DNA of 64,000 nucleotides from CBDCIS01 sp965217565 (GTDB lineage: Bacteria > Chloroflexota > Dehalococcoidia > Lucifugimonadales > CATOSD01), in assembly GCA_965217565.1 (NCBI GenBank), contig CBDCIS010000010.1, positions 372,001 to 436,000 of the forward strand, given 5' to 3'. Within the stretch, counting starts at the first letter, position 1; the number at the start of each line of letters is the position of its first letter. Below the pieces are notes generated by a model. It ran no database searches and was not told the origin of the DNA. It worked only from the letters and a program-made list of their open reading frames with translations. Position numbers and translations under genes: made by a program. Below are positions 60,292 through 64,000 of the stretch, in pieces.

Positions 60292-60725
60292 GATTCTATA
60301 CCATCGGATTCACGAAGAAGTCCGCGTCCGATTTCTTCGAACTGCTGCGTGATGCGGGCGCGAAACGCCTGGTGGACGTTCGACTGAACAACATCTCCCA
60401 ACTGGCGGGCTTTGCCAAGAAGGACGACCTGGAGTATTTTCTGCAAAAGATATGCCGGATGAAGTATGTTCACCTGCCCGAGCTGGCCCCCACGAAGGAG
60501 ATGCTGGACGGCTACCACAAGGAGCACCGTGACTGGCGGACCTACGAACGCGAGTTTCTGGCCCTTATGGACGAGCGGCGTGTTGGGAAGATGGGCATCA
60601 AGAGGTTAATCAACGGCGGCTGCCTGCTGTGCAGCGAGGAGAAGCCCGAACGCTGTCATCGCCGGCTGGTCGCGGAGTATCTCGACCGCCATTGGGGCGG
60701 CGTTGAGATAGTACACCTGGGCTAG
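60288..60725 (+). CDS. DUF488 domain protein (short form)
   Basis: Protein of about 145 aa from the ATG at 60288, which overlaps the preceding stop (ATGA). Core motifs: YTIGFTKKSASDFFELL, LVDVRLNNISQLAGFA and LCSEEKPERCHRRLVAEYL. It is a shorter, diverged paralogue of the upstream gene, with TIGF and CSEE-P-CHR retained. The pair is likely produced together. Confidence 0.88.
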   Translation: MRFYTIGFTKKSASDFFELLRDAGAKRLVDVRLNNISQLAGFAKKDDLEYFLQKICRMKYVHLPELAPTKEMLDGYHKEHRDWRTYEREFLALMDERRVGKMGIKRLINGGCLLCSEEKPERCHRRLVAEYLDRHWGGVEIVHLG

Positions 60726-60736
60726 GGTGGTGCGTC

Positions 60737-61066
60737 CTACCTGGCCGCGTTCAACAGGTTGCGGAGGCCCTCGTTCTCTGCCTGGAGTCGCGCGATCTCG
60801 GACTCCGCGTCCTGTATCCTGTTCAGCAGCTTCAGGATGACCTCTACGCCGGCGAGGTTGACGCCGAGCTCGTCCATGAGGTTCCTGATGCGCTGGACCC
60901 TTTCGACGTCTCTACGGGAATAGACCCGCTGGTTGCCCCTGGTGCGCGTGGGCTCGACGAGCCCCAGGCGTTCGTAGTATCTGAGCGTCTGCGTGCGGAC
61001 TCCCAGCATACGCGCGGCGACGCTGATTATGAACACAGGCTCATCGCGGCTGAACATCTCTTCCAT
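60737..61066 (-). CDS. hspR: MerR-family heat-shock regulator HspR
   Basis: Protein of 109 aa. The MerR HTH is near residues 14-70 (ISVAARMLGVRTQTLRYYER, then GLVEPTRTRGNQRVYSRRDV), followed by a coiled-coil dimerisation helix (AESEIARLQAENEGLRNLL). HspR represses chaperone genes and needs DnaK to bind DNA in known systems. It lies 8 bp after the DnaJ-like gene, so the two form an operon as in actinobacteria. Confidence 0.88.
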   Translation of the reverse strand: MEEMFSRDEPVFIISVAARMLGVRTQTLRYYERLGLVEPTRTRGNQRVYSRRDVERVQRIRNLMDELGVNLAGVEVILKLLNRIQDAESEIARLQAENEGLRNLLNAAR

Positions 61067-61074
61067 GGCTGCAC

Positions 61075-61968
61075 CTACATCTGTTTGGAGCGAAGCTCCC
61101 TGAGTCTCTCGAACAGCTCTCGCTCCTCGCCGCTCATTTCTTTGGGCAGTTCCGGGCGGACGATAACGTAGAGGTCTCCCCTGGCGTCGGGAGAGTCGAG
61201 CCCCGGCATACCCTGGCCGGCGAGGCGTATCCTCTGCCCGTTCTGGGATTCGGGGGGTATCTTCAGGCGCAGCTTTCCCTTCAGGGTATGGACATCGACC
61301 TCTCCGCCGAGCGCGGCGTCATCCAGCGGCACACCCACCTCTACGTCGAGGTTGCTGCCCTTCCTCTGGAAGCGCGGGTGCGGGGAGACGGTGATATTCA
61401 GGTACAACTCGGCTCCCGAGTCGAGGGAGATGCGGACCATCGAGCCGTTGTCAACGCCCGGTGGTATCGTCACCTCGATGCGCTTCGTGCCGAGGCCGTC
61501 GGGGGCCATCACGTGCCGCTTAGCGCCCGCGTAGGCCTCCTCAAGGGAAACGGTCACGGCAACGTTGGTGCGGAGCCGACGCGGCGCGCGCGCTCCACGA
61601 CCACGCCCGTAGGAGCCGCCAAGTCCGCCAAGCAGGTCGTCGAAACCGCCGAGGCCCCCGACGTCGAAACCATCCGGCCCTCCGGCGGTGTGCGTCCATC
61701 TATAGTTTCGGCGTCCATCCTGCGGATACTGGGCGTCGAACTGGTCCGCCCGCCTCCACTGGTCGCCGTACCGGTCGTACTTCTTGCGATTCTCGGCATC
61801 CGAGAGGACTTCGTAGGCTTCGTTTATCTTCTTGAACTGCTGCTCGGCCTCTTTGTCGTTCGGATTGAGGTCGGGATGATGCTTGCGCGCCAGACTCCTG
61901 TACGCCTGCCTGATGTCCTTTTCGCTTGCGTTCCTGGAAACGCCCAGTGTTTCGTAGTATGAGGCCAT
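61075..61968 (-). CDS. cbpA: DnaJ-class molecular chaperone, CbpA-like
   Basis: J-domain protein of 297 aa. J domain residues 1-70 with HPD at 31-33, a glycine-rich linker (GGLGGFDDLLGGLGGSYGRG), then a C-terminal substrate-binding region (IPPGVDNGSMVRISLDSGAE, KGSNLDVEVGVPLDDAALGG). It lacks the CxxCxGxG zinc fingers of DnaJ, which places it with CbpA. First gene of the cbpA-hspR operon. Its promoter lies at 62065-62093. Confidence 0.93.
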   Translation of the reverse strand: MASYYETLGVSRNASEKDIRQAYRSLARKHHPDLNPNDKEAEQQFKKINEAYEVLSDAENRKKYDRYGDQWRRADQFDAQYPQDGRRNYRWTHTAGGPDGFDVGGLGGFDDLLGGLGGSYGRGRGARAPRRLRTNVAVTVSLEEAYAGAKRHVMAPDGLGTKRIEVTIPPGVDNGSMVRISLDSGAELYLNITVSPHPRFQRKGSNLDVEVGVPLDDAALGGEVDVHTLKGKLRLKIPPESQNGQRIRLAGQGMPGLDSPDARGDLYVIVRPELPKEMSGEERELFERLRELRSKQM

Positions 61969-62064
61969 GATCGCGCTTCACCTAGAGTTTCGCGCCGCCC
62001 TGGTTCCGGGATTCTCTTCCCGCGCGGCGAACGGGCAGCTCCCACAAAAAACCGCTACACGTCG

Positions 62065-62093
62065 ATTGTAGCATATATCAAGCGTTTTGATAA
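62065..62093 (-). promoter_or_regulatory. Promoter of cbpA-hspR
   Basis: On the minus strand, TTATCA (62093-62088), 17-base spacer, TACAAT (62070-62065). The inverted repeat TATCAA-GCGTT-TTGATA (62076-62092) lies over the -35 and spacer, in the right place for a repressor such as HspR. Confidence 0.55.
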
Positions 62094-62123
62094 ACGTAAC
62101 TTACAGTATTTCTAATAACTCTA

Positions 62124-62152
62124 TTGACACGATAAGAAGCTATATTTATAAT
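62124..62152 (+). promoter_or_regulatory. Promoter of the Hsp20 gene
   Basis: Perfect sigma70 consensus: TTGACA, 17-base spacer, TATAAT. The transcript start would be about 62159, leaving a roughly 57-base leader with AAGGAGG before the ATG at 62216. Confidence 0.9.
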
Positions 62153-62215
62153 GATGTTAGATGGAAGCAATGGGACTTCCAGTCAAGACTGACAGCACAC
62201 AAAGGAGGAAAAATC

Positions 62216-62656
62216 ATGGCAATTCAGCGGTGGGACCCTTTCAACGAGTTCAGGCACATGCAGAATACGATGAACAGGCTCTGGAGGGGCTACGACAACA
62301 GGGGAGCCGGCGAGTCCGGGATCGAGGAGTGGGCCGTGCCCCTGGACGTAATCAAGGACGGCGACGACATCGTCGTGCGGGCCTCGGTGCCCGGCGTCAA
62401 CCCCAATGACGTTCACATCACGGTGGAGAACGACGTGCTGACCATCAGGGGCGAGAGCAAGTCCGGGAGCGAGGTCGCGGAGGGCAACTACCTGATGCGG
62501 GAGCGCAGGAGCGGCAGCTTCCATCGCTCGCTTCGCCTGCCCGACACGGTGGACGTGGATGGGGCTGAGACCAGCTACGACAACGGCGTTGTGAGCATCA
62601 ACTTCCCCAAGATGGAGTCCAAGAAGGCCAAGCGCCTGGAGCTCAAGGTCGGCTAA
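62216..62656 (+). CDS. Hsp20-type small heat shock protein
   Basis: ATP-independent holdase (146 aa). The N-terminal WDPFNEFRHMQNTMNRLW segment is followed by an alpha-crystallin domain (IKDGDDIVVRASVPGVNPND, SFHRSLRLPDTVDVDGAETS, DNGVVSINFPKME). The conserved N-G-V-x-I near the end is present as NGVVSI. Start at 62216 is chosen for the AAGGAGG site; the frame is open farther upstream through promoter DNA but without a ribosome site. Confidence 0.95.
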   Translation: MAIQRWDPFNEFRHMQNTMNRLWRGYDNRGAGESGIEEWAVPLDVIKDGDDIVVRASVPGVNPNDVHITVENDVLTIRGESKSGSEVAEGNYLMRERRSGSFHRSLRLPDTVDVDGAETSYDNGVVSINFPKMESKKAKRLELKVG

Positions 62657-62767
62657 CGGCGATTGCCGGCAACTCATGGCGCGGGGGATTATCCACGAAG
62701 GGCTAAGGCCACGAAAGGGGTTCCCCCCAAGACAGGGCATCGGGCAGGCTGTAAGGTGTTAGCAAAA

Positions 62768-62803
62768 GCGCGGGGGTCTCTGCTGAGGCCCCCGCGTATT
62801 TTT
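62768..62803 (+). terminator. Rho-independent terminator after hsp20
   Basis: CGCGGGGG/CCCCCGCG stem (62769-62776 and 62789-62796) with a 12-base loop, then GTATTTTT. Confidence 0.9.
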
Positions 62804-62879
62804 GTGGCTTTCTTATATCCAGCTACCTTTCCCCCGCTTACTTGGTAGGTGTGAGAAAACGGTGTAGGGTTGGTTGCAT

Positions 62880-63061
62880 GTCGTTCCGAGCGCAGCCGAG
62901 GAACCCACATATTTCTGCCTGCCATCAACTCCCTGCCCAAGACAAGAAACCGACGGGTTGGACAAAGTCCTAGCGACCTTTGCGAGGCAGCTTCATTGGA
63001 TTGCCGTCAGGCGAGCCATTTTTCGGGTGCCTCGGTTTGCTTCGCCCACTCTGAATGACAT
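62880..63061 (+). repeat. Dispersed repeat, family B, diverged copy
   Basis: Begins TCGTTCCGAGCGCAGCCGAGG and AACCCAC, and ends GCTTCGCCCACTCTGAATGAC, matching the copy at 55209 but with a longer, diverged interior. The gap 62657-63153 holds this repeat and the terminator only. Confidence 0.75.
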
Positions 63062-63153
63062 AAATGAGATGGAAATGTGTTGTCTTGGCAGTCGCTCGCA
63101 ACTATGAAAAAACAGTGCCAGATACTTGCCACATAAGAGAACGTGTTTACGTT

Positions 63154-63603
63154 TCAGTTTTCTCGAAAAACTAGTAATGTGTTGCCATCTACATCCAACA
63201 CACTTACCCTTTCATCTTTAGCGATGTGCTCTCCAGAATCAGATGTTGCGCTCCACAATTCGGATTTGAGTTGAACTAGGCCTCGTGGATTCAAATCAGT
63301 CTTGGTGAAACCCGCTTGTCCAATCAGCCCGCCTGACACTGTTTCGTAAGGCACTACAGACTTAGCTCCTCTGCGTCGGACACTCCATCTTAGAATGCCA
63401 ACGAACAATGTTACTAAGAATACCAGTATGGACAGTGCCACACTGTTAGTCGTTAATATAACGCCCGCAACTATACAAAGGCCGGCAACAATGCCAACAG
63501 GATCAAAGCCACTCATGAAGTCCGCGTCAAAATCGATGTCTATAAGATATAGACATAGCCCTAGGACTACGAGAGATATGCCGACCCAATCCCATAGCTC
63601 CAA
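63154..63603 (-). CDS. NfeD-like membrane protein
   Basis: Protein of 149 aa. Membrane segments at about 6-22 (WVGISLVVLGLCLYLID) and 36-72 (VGIVAGLCIVAGVILTTNSV, LSILVFLVTLFVGILRW) are followed by a C-terminal OB-fold domain with GLIGQAGFTKTDLNPRGLVQ and AKDERVSVLDVDGNTLLV. This is the NfeD C-terminal pattern. Members often partner with a stomatin-like protein, but none is next to it here. Confidence 0.85.
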   Translation of the reverse strand: MELWDWVGISLVVLGLCLYLIDIDFDADFMSGFDPVGIVAGLCIVAGVILTTNSVALSILVFLVTLFVGILRWSVRRRGAKSVVPYETVSGGLIGQAGFTKTDLNPRGLVQLKSELWSATSDSGEHIAKDERVSVLDVDGNTLLVFREN

Positions 63604-63662
63604 ATCAGGCTCCTCCTTGATAGCTATTACTATTTGCTCTTTCCCTCTTTGATAGAGGCACG

Positions 63663-64000
63663 CTACACGCCTGCCGTCTCCGGCGCGATTGCGTTCGTGA
63701 CGCCGATCATGCTATCCCTGGTCACCAGTTGGGCCAGTTCCTGTTCGCTCATGCCCTCCGTGCCGGCCGGCCGCGTCGGAAGCACCAGGTAGCGCAGGTC
63801 CGCGGTGCTGTCCAACACCCTTACCTCCACGTCGTCGCCCGGAGTCAGGCCGAACTCGCTCATTACGGCGCGCGGCTCTCTCACGGCCCTGGAGCGGTAC
63901 GCTGAGCTCTTGTACCAATCGGGAGGCGGCCCCAGGAGGGAAGTCGGATAGCACGAGCATAGCGTACAGACGACGATGTTGTGCAGATTCTCGGTGTTCT
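63663..64000 (-). CDS. Nitrile hydratase alpha subunit (5' end cut by window)
   Basis: Metal-binding subunit that hydrates nitriles to amides. The cysteine motif VVCTLCSCYP is present (the CTLCSC form typical of cobalt enzymes), followed by PDWYKSSAYRSRAVREPRAV and the C-terminal RDSMIGVTNA. The N-terminus lies beyond the window edge. The beta subunit should lie upstream on the minus strand, off the edge. A thiocyanate hydrolase subunit is a less likely alternative. Confidence 0.92.
   Translation of the reverse strand, partial: NTENLHNIVVCTLCSCYPTSLLGPPPDWYKSSAYRSRAVREPRAVMSEFGLTPGDDVEVRVLDSTADLRYLVLPTRPAGTEGMSEQELAQLVTRDSMIGVTNAIAPETAGV

Overview
This window looks like chromosomal DNA of an uncultured Chloroflexota bacterium, possibly near the SAR202/Dehalococcoidia lineages. 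That placement is an inference. It rests on the moderately high GC content, frequent TTG and GTG starts, a lone 5S rRNA gene, the HspR/CbpA/Hsp20 heat-shock locus, the secreted subtilase and LRR families, and abundant short dispersed repeats. No 16S or 23S gene is present to settle it. Both ends cut genes: a tartrate/D-malate dehydrogenase on the left and a cobalt-type nitrile hydratase alpha subunit on the right.

Layout. 1-3.7 kb: catabolic genes (beta-decarboxylating dehydrogenase, DUF1643, hydantoinase, aspartyl protease, GlcG/HbpS). 3.7-8.3 kb: duplicated repeat-promoter units, then a small phage-tail module that lacks a tape-measure gene. 8.5-13.4 kb: a membrane metallopeptidase, a carbonic anhydrase with a 3' frameshift, lipB, a PIN toxin with a coupled partner, and unknowns. 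13.4-17.5 kb: the branched-chain 2-oxoacid dehydrogenase operon (E1 alpha, E1 beta, then E2 after a 765-bp gap), with a relic copy of the E2 3' end beyond a ribbon-helix-helix gene. 17.8-21.8 kb: clpC, rpsA and 5S rRNA. 21.95-22.9 kb: an intact IS5-type element. 23-29.3 kb: an atypical A-type Fe-S protein, a site-2 protease, tyrA-aroA-gmk and an MFS permease. 29.3-36.4 kb: a sugar transferase, a DUF502 protein and a tightly overlapping signalling operon.

36.6-38.8 kb holds a transposase fragment, tRNA-Met and an inositol-phosphate synthase fused to an N-terminal HTH domain. 39.0-43.0 kb is a lower-GC island bounded by about 50-bp inverted repeats that carries an IS1595-type transposase and small cargo genes. 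44-47.7 kb is a two-gene secreted subtilase system. 47.7-55 kb is a patchwork of a decayed tRNA-Lys, LRR fragments, a NarL-type two-component pair, a permease-ATPase fusion, and IS1380 and IS66 relics. 55.6-64 kb holds dipeptidase, gapA, a dual-OB/DUF488 operon with an in-frame amber codon, the heat-shock locus, an NfeD-like protein and nitrile hydratase.

The strongest leads for something new are: (1) the five-gene STAS / REC-PP2C / RsbW / periplasmic binding protein / histidine kinase operon (30962-36416), which would connect an extracellular ligand sensor to a partner-switching module; (2) the HTH-Ino1 fusion with a perfect 17-bp palindrome inside its own promoter; (3) the roughly 4-kb IS1595 composite transposon; (4) the dual-OB/DUF488/DUF488 operon with an internal TAG; and (5) the xanthine/uracil-type permease ending in an RsbW-like ATPase domain.
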